Shown here: in pieces, positions 57,322 to 64,000 of the stretch
Layout of the letters: the number at the start of each line of letters is the position of its first letter
Numbering within the stretch: the stretch's first letter is position 1
Position numbers and translations under genes: made by a program
The notes under the pieces: generated by a model
What the model saw: only the letters and a program-made list of their open reading frames with translations
Told to the model about the DNA's origin: nothing
Databases searched by the model: none
From: JANELJ01 sp024511395
GTDB taxonomy: Bacteria; Pseudomonadota; Gammaproteobacteria; GRL18
Assembly: GCA_963681975.1 (NCBI GenBank)
Contig: OY820613.1
Span: forward strand, 1,488,001-1,552,000
DNA length: 64,000 nucleotides
Direction: 5' to 3'

Positions 57322-57588
57322 AATATGTAGGTTTTTACCAACCGCATGAGCGACACGTTCTAAAACTTCCAATGTGATTGAAGAATTTTCCGGATCAAGA
57401 ATTCGGTCTAATTGAGAACGACTGGTTTTTAATTTTTGAGCTAATGAACTTTTAGTGATGTTTTGTTCTTCCATAATGTCAGCAAGCTGAAGTGCAAGCA
57501 GACGTTTATGTGCTTTTGCAGATACTTCTTCAAAGATACCTTCTTCCTCAAGAAAGTCATCAAAATTACTGCCTGTATGTTTATTCAT
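57310..57588 (-). CDS. XRE-family antitoxin (HigA-like)
   Basis: 92 residues with a helix-turn-helix: LADIMEEQNITKSSLAQKLK followed by SRSQLDRILDPENSS. N-terminal FDDFLEEEGIFEEVSAKAHK is typical for antitoxins paired with Gp49-like toxins. It overlaps the toxin stop by 8 bases. The frame is intact while the toxin is broken, as expected after toxin loss. Confidence 0.87.
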   Translation of the reverse strand: MNKHTGSNFDDFLEEEGIFEEVSAKAHKRLLALQLADIMEEQNITKSSLAQKLKTSRSQLDRILDPENSSITLEVLERVAHAVGKNLHIEFS

Positions 57589-57948
57589 TATTCTTTACCT
57601 CTTTAAACCATTCATTTTTTCGACGACGAGCCTGCTCAATTTCTTTCTTCGGGGTTTTTTGATATTTTTTTATAAAACCGTGTAATAAAATCATCTGGCT
57701 TCCAGAAACAGTGAAAAATACTCTTGAAATATTTCCCTGGGGCAAATTACTTCGTGCTTCCCATAAATCAGCTTCCATTTTTCTAACCAGAGGCATACCT
57801 AACGGCCAACGAAACTGTATAAGCTTAATATCTTCTCCAATGACTTTTTTATAATCAGTTCAAACCCTCTTAGCCAATCTCGAACAGGCTCATTCCCTGA
57901 TTGTGTTTTAAAAAAAGTAACAGACAAGAGTGGTTTGGCTTGAATCAT
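57581..57948 (-). pseudogene. Gp49/HigB-type toxin with frameshift
   Basis: ATG 57948 opens with LSVTFFKTQSGNEPVRDWLR, the typical start of Gp49-like toxins; a missing base near 57855 (at an A-run, TTATAAAAAAGTC) moves the rest to another frame, where VIGEDIKLIQFRWPLGMPLV, RKMEADLWEARSNLP and MILLHGFIKKYQKTP follow to 57581. One indel inactivates an otherwise complete 120-residue mRNA interferase. Confidence 0.82.
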
Positions 57949-58000
57949 AAAGCAACTGTACCACAAAAGGTACACCAATCAATTCAAAATTTATCTAATT

Positions 58001-59500
58001 AGTCCGACCTGAATAAATCATAGCACATTGATTTATAAAGAAATGTTGGCGAATTATGGGTGTTAAATTTGCAGGTTTTTGGTAAAATAAGCCTTATTAC
58101 CTTGCAAATTTCCAGACCAGAATGAAGCCAGAGAAACAGCCAAAAATACCTCAGGAAGACCTGTTCAGGATGCGCCTTGAAAACATGCTGGACATAAACC
58201 ATGAGTTGATTAAGTTATCAAAACCCATAGATTGGGAAAGTCCTGATAAAGAATGGGGTGCTCTGTTTGTATCCACTAAAGGTGCTCCTGCCATACGCAC
58301 TCGATTGATTGCAGGATTGCATTACCTGAAACACCTGCATGATTTATCGGATGAACAGGTAGTAAAAGGCTGGACAGAAAATCCGTACTGGCAATATTTT
58401 TGTGGTGAAGAATACTTTCAGCATAAAATGCCCATACACCCTGTGACCATGACCAAATGGCGTAACCGGCTGGGTAAGTCAGGCAGTGAAAAATTACTGA
58501 TTGAAACCATTAAAGCCGGACTAAAGAGTAAAACCATAAAGCCCGGCAGTTTAAAGAAAGTCACGGTAGATACTACCGTACAGGAAAAGAACATCGCTTT
58601 TCCAACCGATTCAAAGCTCCTGAACAAAGCCAGAGAAAACCTGGTTAAACTGTCCAAAGAGCACGGTATTAAACTGCGCCAGAACTATAATCGGGTTGGG
58701 CCGCAATATGTACTAATGGCCAGTCGTTATGCTCATGCAAAACAGTTTAAACGCATGAAGAAAATGAACAATAAACTGAAATCCCGTTTAGGTCGTGTTA
58801 AACGGGATATTGAACGACAACTGCCCAACTATTCCGTTGATATTCAGTCTCTGTTTGAAGTAGCTCTAAAACAGGCTCAGAAACTGATTGAGCAGGAGCA
58901 GCACAGTAAGAACAAGCTTTACAGTTTACATGCTCCTGAAGTCGAGTGTATCAGTAAAGGCAAAGCTCATAAGCCTTATGAATTTGGTGTTAAAACCAGT
59001 ATCGCGGTAACCAACAAGGAAGGCTTTGTTATTGGTGCTCAAAGTTGTCCGGGCAATCCTTATGATGGACACACTCTACTGCCACAACTGGAACAAATAA
59101 AACAGTTTACAGCCGTACAACCGGAACAATGCTTTGTTGACCGGGGTTATCGTGGACATGAAGTAAAAGACACTAAAGTTTTTATCTCAGGTCAGAAGCG
59201 AGGCGTTACCCGAAGTATTAAAAAGGCATTAAAACGGCGCAGTGCGATTGAGCCTGAAATTGGTCATATGAAAAATGATGGCCGTTTAGACCGCTGCTAC
59301 CTCAAAGGTGCAGTCGGTGATGCCATTAATGTGGTTATGGTAGCCGCTGGTCATAACTTAAGAAAGATCCTCAATAAGCTCCGGCTTTTGTGGCTCAAAA
59401 TTATTTCCGGTTTGATGGGGTCTTTTATCAAACCGGGGCAATCAGCTGCTTTAAACCTGGCTTGATGTCAGGCTTAAAACGGTATTATTCAGGTTGAACT
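58001..59500 (+). mobile_element. IS5-family element, copy H
   Basis: 1500 bp, AGTCCGACCTGAATAAA to the inverse of AGTTCAACCTGAATAATA, with target duplication AATT (57997-58000, 59501-59504). The only complete copy on the plus strand. Confidence 0.95.
58122..59465 (+). CDS. IS5-family transposase (copy H)
   Basis: Intact 447 residues, the cleanest copy for reference: DUF772-type N-terminus, VTVDTTVQEKNIAFPTDSK (Asp 1), CFVDRGYRGHE (Asp 2), RRSAIEPEIGHMKNDGRLDR (Glu). Likely functional. Confidence 0.95.
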   Translation: MKPEKQPKIPQEDLFRMRLENMLDINHELIKLSKPIDWESPDKEWGALFVSTKGAPAIRTRLIAGLHYLKHLHDLSDEQVVKGWTENPYWQYFCGEEYFQHKMPIHPVTMTKWRNRLGKSGSEKLLIETIKAGLKSKTIKPGSLKKVTVDTTVQEKNIAFPTDSKLLNKARENLVKLSKEHGIKLRQNYNRVGPQYVLMASRYAHAKQFKRMKKMNNKLKSRLGRVKRDIERQLPNYSVDIQSLFEVALKQAQKLIEQEQHSKNKLYSLHAPEVECISKGKAHKPYEFGVKTSIAVTNKEGFVIGAQSCPGNPYDGHTLLPQLEQIKQFTAVQPEQCFVDRGYRGHEVKDTKVFISGQKRGVTRSIKKALKRRSAIEPEIGHMKNDGRLDRCYLKGAVGDAINVVMVAAGHNLRKILNKLRLLWLKIISGLMGSFIKPGQSAALNLA

Positions 59501-59553
59501 AATTATAAAAAATGCCGATAAATTATATACAGTCCTACAAAGAGAGGTTTATT

Positions 59554-60180
59554 ATGAATATCCTTAACAATACAATGAATAAGCCTATTCCATGGAACAA
59601 AGGAAAATTAACCGGGCAAAAGCCAGCCTTAAAGTTAAAAGAAATATGGAGCATACGTGCACGATTACAAATCAGCCAAAATATCCTGGAACTTGCTTTA
59701 TTCAATATGGCTATCGATAGTAAATTACGTGCTTGTGATCTTGTAAAACTCAAAGTTTCAGACATTAGCCATGGTTCACATATCAATAAAAGAGCCATGA
59801 TCATTCAACAAAAAACCGGACGAAGCGTACAGTTTGAAATTACAGAGCAAACCAGAGATGCTGCTGAAAAACTAATAAAACAGGCAAACCTGGGGGATAG
59901 TGATTATTTATTTAAAAGTCGTTTTAAAAATTCTGAACATCTTTCAACCAGACAATATGCAAGGATAGTAAAAAAATGGGTTTCTGATATCGGGCTTGAT
60001 CCCTATGACTATGGTACTCATTCATTACGACGAACAAAAGTCTCTCTTATCTACCGGAAAACAAAAAATATTCGGGCTATTCAACTATTACTGGGACATG
60101 CAAAAATAGAAAGCACCGTGCGTTATTTAGGTTTTGAGGTGGATGATGCACTGGAAATGTCAGAGCATATCGATATTTGA
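59554..60180 (+). CDS. Tyrosine recombinase/integrase
   Basis: 208 residues from ATG 59554 (GAGAGG at 59541-59546). It consists of little more than a catalytic domain: Arg in KLRACDLVKLKVSD, Lys in IIQQKTGRSVQF, THSLRRTKVSLIYR (HxxR), LLGHAKIESTVRYLG (His and Tyr). NKPIPWNKGKLTGQKPALKL is the conserved start of a common proteobacterial recombinase group lacking a separate core-binding domain. It stands between IS5 copy H and the CBASS operon and may have brought the island in; complete. Confidence 0.92.
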   Translation: MNILNNTMNKPIPWNKGKLTGQKPALKLKEIWSIRARLQISQNILELALFNMAIDSKLRACDLVKLKVSDISHGSHINKRAMIIQQKTGRSVQFEITEQTRDAAEKLIKQANLGDSDYLFKSRFKNSEHLSTRQYARIVKKWVSDIGLDPYDYGTHSLRRTKVSLIYRKTKNIRAIQLLLGHAKIESTVRYLGFEVDDALEMSEHIDI

Positions 60181-60210
60181 AGGTCAATTAAAATACAAGG
60201 GTGTAAAATA

Positions 60211-60238
60211 ACTGTCAGATCAGGTCTGAACTACTACA
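60211..60238. mobile_element. Solo IS481 end
   Basis: 28 bp equal to the right inverted repeat of the IS481 at 55491 (ACTGTCAGATCAGGTCTGAA ...). It supplies the last codons and stop of the E2 gene. Directly before it (60199-60213) is GGGTGTAAAATAACTGT, close to the IS256 tip. Confidence 0.85.
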
Positions 60239-60924
60239 GTTACTTTCTTTTTACTTTTCTTGGGGTGCTCAATCGGTGTAAAAGATTTTTCCAGGTACGT
60301 CCTGAACCAACGTTGGCATTCGATATCACGAAACTCATTCAATTTAAATCGATAATCACAGCGTCCCAAACGCAATCCACAACCACAAGGACAAGGTAGT
60401 TTATTGGCTTCTCTCTTCCTTTTTCCAAGTGCCTTAAATGCCAGAAGGATTGAGGCCTTATCTTTCAATCCGAACATTTCAGCATAATCATCAATCAGCC
60501 CTTGCTCTCCATGATCCAAATCGCCGAATGGATAATCGCCATACTCTATGCGATGAGAAACGGAGTATAAAAAAGGGTCAACAACATTATCAAAAAAGGC
60601 CTTGATGGTGTGATCTGCTCTTAATATATGCTTTATCTTAAGCTCAGATCCAAGACAAAATGACCCATCAGAATAGGTATGATACTCTTGGTTTCGGGGA
60701 AAATATCGTCCTTCATCTACAACCAATGGAAGCTTATGCGGATAGTCATTGGTGCAGATAAATTTTAATTGGTAGGTTTTATCAATAATCTGGCTACCCG
60801 ACAGTTGGGCTTTTAAGTGATACTCTCCTGAAAGGACGACTTTCTCATCATTGATCTCTGCAATCCGAAACTTTGGATTCCCAGCTAAAAAATTATCAAG
60901 CTGCAAGACATCCCAATTCTGCAT
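60220..60924 (-). CDS. CBASS stand-alone E2-like protein
   Basis: 234 residues. The ubiquitin-conjugating-like fold has the candidate catalytic C90 in YHTYSDGSFCLGSELKIKHI, preceded by NDYPHKLPLVVDE. A zinc cluster C178/C180/C182/C189 (LPCPCGCGLRLGRC) follows. In type II-short CBASS a lone E2 protein acts on the CD-NTase C-terminus to raise its activity. It starts right after the CD-NTase stop. The original 3' end is lost: after KKKVT the codons VVVQT and the stop come from an IS481 end, so a few or many residues may be missing. Confidence 0.82.
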   Translation of the reverse strand: MQNWDVLQLDNFLAGNPKFRIAEINDEKVVLSGEYHLKAQLSGSQIIDKTYQLKFICTNDYPHKLPLVVDEGRYFPRNQEYHTYSDGSFCLGSELKIKHILRADHTIKAFFDNVVDPFLYSVSHRIEYGDYPFGDLDHGEQGLIDDYAEMFGLKDKASILLAFKALGKRKREANKLPCPCGCGLRLGRCDYRFKLNEFRDIECQRWFRTYLEKSFTPIEHPKKSKKKVTVVVQT

Positions 60925-62124
60925 CTACTGCTTATACCAGGGTTTTGGATCAGACGCATGAATGGTTTTTGTCGGCGAAACTATTGCCGCTGACAGACCG
61001 AGCGCAAGCGCTACCGCATTTGAATCTAACTGAATATCAAGTCCGCGATCAGCGGCTTCAATAATAAGCTGGCTATCATCTTTCGAACAAATTGCCTTGA
61101 AGTCAGCTCTGGCTTGATAGAGCCATTTGTCAAAATTCTCCTTTAACCGAAGATGTGCAGATTCCTGGTCGTACCACTTATCGGCAAAATCCTCAGCAGG
61201 ATTGACCGGATTAGGAACAAGCGGAGCAGCGGCATTAATGTAACTGCCCATACGTGCCAGGATATTGGATAGAGCCGAAGCAAGATCAGCTTCACCATTA
61301 TATGATTTTGCGGCCAGCGTGGTAATGATTACCGAAATCGGTTTACTTTCTTCATTATCCTTGAACATCGTATCGCGGTGACGTTTTAACAACTGGATCG
61401 CCTGTTGTAATGGTGTTTTCCACTTGTAGTAAGGCAAGCTATCTATACTGGCTTTAAAGCTCATTTCCCGTTCGCTAATAACGCCATGCGCTGTTTTCAT
61501 TCGGAACTCAAACCAGCGCGCATACCCTTCAGGATTACTGATACGCCAGTTATCCGTTTTCACCCTATATTCGGGGTCAGTGTTATCGGTAATCGATACA
61601 GCCAACTCGGAAACACGCTGCGCCAGTGCATCGTCAAGCAGTGAACTCTCGATCATGAGCTGCTTAAGAACGCTTCTGGCCCCTTCACTTTCTGGAATAC
61701 ATGGCACAATATCCATGTGAAAGCTCAAACCGTCAGCATATTCCAGCCGCCAGCACCGCTTTTTTTCGGCAAGCTCTTCTTTGATACCGCGTGCTTTACG
61801 ATATTGCTCTAACTCGTTACCTATATGATGTTTAAGCTGCTCCTGTGTAATCAGACACTTACTCAAGCCGTTCCTTAGATTACAACCCATATCAAGATCA
61901 TATTCGTCATCTGAATCCGGCTTAATCGCCGTTCCCAATCGAAACGAGCCTTGTGAAAACACATGTGGATCATATTCAGCACAGCTTGAATCAGGACGAT
62001 GCAACCATTCGCCTATATCCTGATACCGCTTATCAGCCTTTTCATATGCGCCATCAGGCAGTTCTATTTTCTCTAGAATACGTTTTAATACGTCATTACT
62101 TCGATCAGATTGCATGTAAGTCAC
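60925..62124 (-). CDS. CD-NTase (cGAS/DncV-like nucleotidyltransferase)
   Basis: 399 residues. The signature G59-S60 in FSQGSFRLGTAIKP, D76 and D78 in DDEYDLDMG and the third Asp D138 in LSFHMDIVPCIPE are all present, so it should bind two metals and make a cyclic oligonucleotide signal during phage infection. The C-terminal domain (QAIQLLKRHRDTMF ...) is complete and ends PKPWYKQ, a tail that an E2 partner could act on. It overlaps the effector gene by 20 bases. The product (for a SAVED effector usually a cyclic di- or trinucleotide) cannot be read from the sequence. Confidence 0.92.
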   Translation of the reverse strand: MTYMQSDRSNDVLKRILEKIELPDGAYEKADKRYQDIGEWLHRPDSSCAEYDPHVFSQGSFRLGTAIKPDSDDEYDLDMGCNLRNGLSKCLITQEQLKHHIGNELEQYRKARGIKEELAEKKRCWRLEYADGLSFHMDIVPCIPESEGARSVLKQLMIESSLLDDALAQRVSELAVSITDNTDPEYRVKTDNWRISNPEGYARWFEFRMKTAHGVISEREMSFKASIDSLPYYKWKTPLQQAIQLLKRHRDTMFKDNEESKPISVIITTLAAKSYNGEADLASALSNILARMGSYINAAAPLVPNPVNPAEDFADKWYDQESAHLRLKENFDKWLYQARADFKAICSKDDSQLIIEAADRGLDIQLDSNAVALALGLSAAIVSPTKTIHASDPKPWYKQ

Positions 62125-63262
62125 CTTTTAGTTCGATAGCCTTAACAAACTCCTGCGTGTCCATATCATGGTCGTATATTTGCCACGGCATATCTACTTT
62201 GGGCATACGGATACGGCCTAATTCAATACAACATGAAACGGGCATAACAGGAAAAATATGTAGTGGCGTTGCTTCACCATGCTGCTGTTTAATTTCAACA
62301 ATCAAGCGTCTCATGCGCCGCCTGAATAGCGATAGCTGTTGCTTGGCCTGCATAAAATCGTTGTGCGGATTTTCAATGGTGATTTCCCAGATGGACGCAT
62401 CATTGCCAATCACTCTGGTGATACGGCCTTTCGATACGTTATCACTAAAGGCGATAATCAACGCAACCGCTCCGTCACCAGGGTCCGGCTTGCGAATAAT
62501 AAAATCAAAATCATCCTCGCAATCCTGCCACTGCCATCCTTCTGGCTCTCTATGGAGCTGATAGCTCTCCACCGATATTTTGTCGGTCAGTAAAGCACCA
62601 AGCTGGATAAGAAGTGGTTGCGGGGCAAGCGTAAAAAGAGAAAAGTGCTTGCAGGCATCGTCCTCGATAATCGGTAAAATTTTTCGTTCAAACGCTTTTA
62701 ACAAATGCAGCGATTCAGCCTGCCAATATTCAGGCGAACAATCCTTTAACTCAGATTTTGTCGAAATCCGTATCGGCCTTTCACTTGCCGGATACCATTT
62801 TGGGAACATAGCCTGGACACAAGTATGATATTCAATCGGTGATTTCTCCGAACCGATATTCGCCCCATAAAGAACAACATGAGATTTTTTGTCCGGTGCA
62901 ATCCCCGTAACAATTTCAATGCGCTGCTCATGCTCGGTTTTCCACTGGTTTAAAAGATCAGCAGAGTAACGAACGCCATCTGTGTCCTGATCGATTTTTT
63001 TATGACAGTCATAACACATCAACATCAGATTGCTGACATCATTAAGAGCATCAAGATTGTCTTTATATGGGCCATGGCCGCGCGGCCCTTTTTCCGAAAG
63101 GGCGTAGATATGGGCTTTTTGGGCGGCATTAACGGTTTCCTGCGTAACACATGACATATAAAGAAGCCTGTTATGACCATCAAACTGACAACGCCCAGCA
63201 GCACGCACCCACAATTCTTGTTGAGTGGCAGCGGAGATGTGGCGTGTTACTTCTGAAACCAC
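62105..63262 (-). CDS. cap5: HNH-SAVED CBASS effector (Cap5-like)
   Basis: 385 residues from GTG 63262. N-terminal HNH nuclease: RCQFDGHN, H51 in KAHIYALSEKGPRGHGPYKD and NLMLMCYDCHKKID (zinc Cys and His). From about residue 150 the SAVED domain (KSHVVLYGANIGSEKSPIEY ... IIAFSDNVSKGRITRV) senses the cyclic nucleotide made by the neighbour. In the Cap5 family ligand binding makes the protein assemble and degrade double-stranded DNA, killing the infected cell. Complete. Confidence 0.92.
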   Translation of the reverse strand: MVSEVTRHISAATQQELWVRAAGRCQFDGHNRLLYMSCVTQETVNAAQKAHIYALSEKGPRGHGPYKDNLDALNDVSNLMLMCYDCHKKIDQDTDGVRYSADLLNQWKTEHEQRIEIVTGIAPDKKSHVVLYGANIGSEKSPIEYHTCVQAMFPKWYPASERPIRISTKSELKDCSPEYWQAESLHLLKAFERKILPIIEDDACKHFSLFTLAPQPLLIQLGALLTDKISVESYQLHREPEGWQWQDCEDDFDFIIRKPDPGDGAVALIIAFSDNVSKGRITRVIGNDASIWEITIENPHNDFMQAKQQLSLFRRRMRRLIVEIKQQHGEATPLHIFPVMPVSCCIELGRIRMPKVDMPWQIYDHDMDTQEFVKAIELKGDLHAI

Positions 63263-63277
63263 CTTGCACCACCCAAT

Positions 63278-63643
63278 CTATACTTTACCGAGCAGCGGAA
63301 GAGAACGCGGCGTAAACCCGTCAAGTACAAGGTGGCTGATATAGCCAGCCCCCGCACTCAGTGTTAAAGAGCGTAAAAAGCACTCAGACTGATCGTCCGG
63401 CTGCCAGTCATAGACCTTTTTAAGCCCGTAGCAAATCATTGCCAAAAAGCCAAAGCTGTGAAAAAACTGACGGTGATGGGGATGAATAGCTGGTTCAATT
63501 AAGTCCGGTAACTTTGCAAAGGCGGTGCTCGTACCGATAGCGAGCAAGGGATTAAAATCCTCGCCCTTACTATGATCTCCACCGACAGCCATAGCTAATC
63601 CGGTTAGCGCACCTACAGCCGTATGGGTCGCTCCATTTGCCAT
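63278..63643 (-). CDS. YdjM-like membrane-bound metal-dependent hydrolase
   Basis: 121 residues. Hydrophobic segments and the motifs ATHTAVG, KLPDLIEPAIHPHHRQFFHS and SHLVLDGFTPRSLPLLG match the YdjM (PF04307) family of inner-membrane putative hydrolases. It lies 15 bases before the CBASS effector gene and one base after the 57-residue gene, so it is in the same operon. Whether it helps defence is unknown. Confidence 0.82.
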   Translation of the reverse strand: MANGATHTAVGALTGLAMAVGGDHSKGEDFNPLLAIGTSTAFAKLPDLIEPAIHPHHRQFFHSFGFLAMICYGLKKVYDWQPDDQSECFLRSLTLSAGAGYISHLVLDGFTPRSLPLLGKV

Positions 63644-63644
63644 G

Positions 63645-63818
63645 TTACTTCTCCTTTCTTACACCCTTAAACGGCGTCTTATCGCTCGTTTTTACATCCA
63701 TAAATCGCCCGGTCTTCGCGTCACGCTTGACATAGTGACCTGACGGTGTTTTTGTTTGGGAACGCCCACGAACTGCACCGTTGCGCTTACCGTCTCCCTT
63801 TGGCGGGTTTGTAGCCAT
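63645..63818 (-). CDS. Small basic conserved protein, 57 residues
   Basis: ATG 63816-63818 reads ATNPPKGDGKRNGAVRGRSQ and then TPSGHYVKRDAKTGRFMDVK to KGVRKEK. Rich in Gly, Arg and Lys, no membrane helix. I recall this small protein family as widespread but of unknown function. GGAG of the next ribosome site lies in its last codons and its stop is one base from the YdjM-like start, so it is the first gene of the CBASS operon. Confidence 0.8.
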   Translation of the reverse strand: MATNPPKGDGKRNGAVRGRSQTKTPSGHYVKRDAKTGRFMDVKTSDKTPFKGVRKEK

Positions 63819-63868
63819 AGTTATTTCCTTCCTGTTTATCTGGCTTTGTACTATCGTTAAATTTTATT

Positions 63869-63936
63869 TTAACAGTTGTTAATATCATGAATTAACTGGC
63901 ATACTTTGTCAACCCGTGTTAATATTGTTTTTAACA
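63869..63936. promoter_or_regulatory. Operator-like repeats in the CBASS divergent promoter
   Basis: Three inverted repeats with TGTTAA/TTAACA half-sites: TTAACAGTTGTTAA (63869-63882), GTTAAT/ATTAAC around ATCATGA (63878-63896) and TGTTAA/TTAACA 8 bases apart (63917-63936). They lie between the CBASS operon and the divergent gene at 63949, a good place for a regulator of both. Confidence 0.65.
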
Positions 63937-63948
63937 GGAGTTAATGAT

Positions 63949-64000
63949 ATGTCAGACAAAGCCGAACAAGCCAGAATAATCAGAAGGAATATCAAGACCT
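63949..64000 (+). CDS. Start of a divergent gene, probable regulator (partial)
   Basis: ATG 63949 after AGGAG (63936-63940) gives SDKAEQARIIRRNIKT before the window ends. The helical, basic start and the operator-like repeats in front of it suggest a helix-turn-helix repressor of the CBASS operon, but only 17 codons are visible. Confidence 0.5.
   Translation, partial: MSDKAEQARIIRRNIKT

Noticed and set aside
60925..62124. Reading the CD-NTase as an ordinary CCA-adding or poly(A) polymerase
   Set aside because: The GS/DxD/third-Asp pattern together with adjacent E2 and HNH-SAVED genes fits CBASS; RNA-binding domains of CCA enzymes are absent.
1..64000. CRISPR arrays and rRNA operons
   Set aside because: No regularly spaced short direct repeats, no cas genes and no rRNA-like sequence were found on either strand.

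Overview
The window looks like a gammaproteobacterial chromosome, probably of a sulfur-oxidising and possibly symbiotic lineage, that is heavily loaded with insertion sequences. The evidence is the gene order rimP-nusA-infB-rbfA-truB-rpsO-pnp on the minus strand, a stand-alone ATP sulfurylase of the kind used in sulfur oxidation, and many IS copies with decaying genes around them. The lifestyle is inference; nothing here names a species.

Layout. 1-1.36 kb: decayed DDE insertion sequence. 1.57-2.83 kb: sat with a perfect terminator palindrome. 2.9-6.2 kb: IS5/IS66 debris, a broken Ser/Thr kinase and an IS5 copy. 6.3-15.1 kb: the intact translation and RNA-processing operon, the only long IS-free stretch. 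15.6-22.1 kb: IS pile-up (DDE IS, IS4 fragment, complete IS21, ISAs1 fragment, IS5) that has destroyed a gltS gene. 22.1-25.9 kb: copper module (copZ, copA) followed by a cusA/czcA tail cut by an IS4 element. 27.4-28.1 kb: two small AT-rich genes. 28.3-35.1 kb: plasmid- or integrative-element-like cargo between two inverted IS256 ends: tyrosine recombinase, a three-gene minus-strand operon whose last gene has a textbook -1 frameshift signal, thermonuclease, zinc-ribbon protein, a Tus-type replication terminator protein and an unknown 355-residue protein. 35.2-38.1 kb: complete EcoRII-type restriction-modification set (endonuclease, Vsr, cytosine methylase). 38.2-43.6 kb: three IS5 copies, one nested in another, around an AT-rich spacer with perfect DnaA boxes. 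43.6-47.5 kb: decayed helicase/DUF4391/KilA-N operon. 47.8-48.5 kb: HicAB. 48.7-57 kb: IS graveyard (DDE IS, IS3, IS5, IS66, IS481, IS21 miniature, IS256) with remnants of hsdR, Abi_2 and a tRNA-Leu 3' half. 57.3-57.9 kb: HigBA-like pair with a frameshifted toxin. 58-60.2 kb: IS5 and a small tyrosine recombinase. 60.2-64 kb: a CBASS anti-phage operon (57-residue protein, YdjM-like membrane protein, HNH-SAVED effector, CD-NTase, stand-alone E2) with a divergent gene start and operator-like repeats.

How it fits together. The central and right parts form a defence/mobility island: CBASS, EcoRII R-M plus Vsr, HicAB, HigBA, and remnants of type I R-M, Abi_2, RhuM-like and helicase-DUF4391 systems. 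At least six IS5 copies are full length or nearly so, and four of them keep identical 4-bp target duplications, so this IS has moved recently. Many pseudogenes are killed by single in-frame stops; three of these can be shown against paralogous copies to be C-to-T changes (CAG to TAG, CGA to TGA), which points to young, AT-biased decay.
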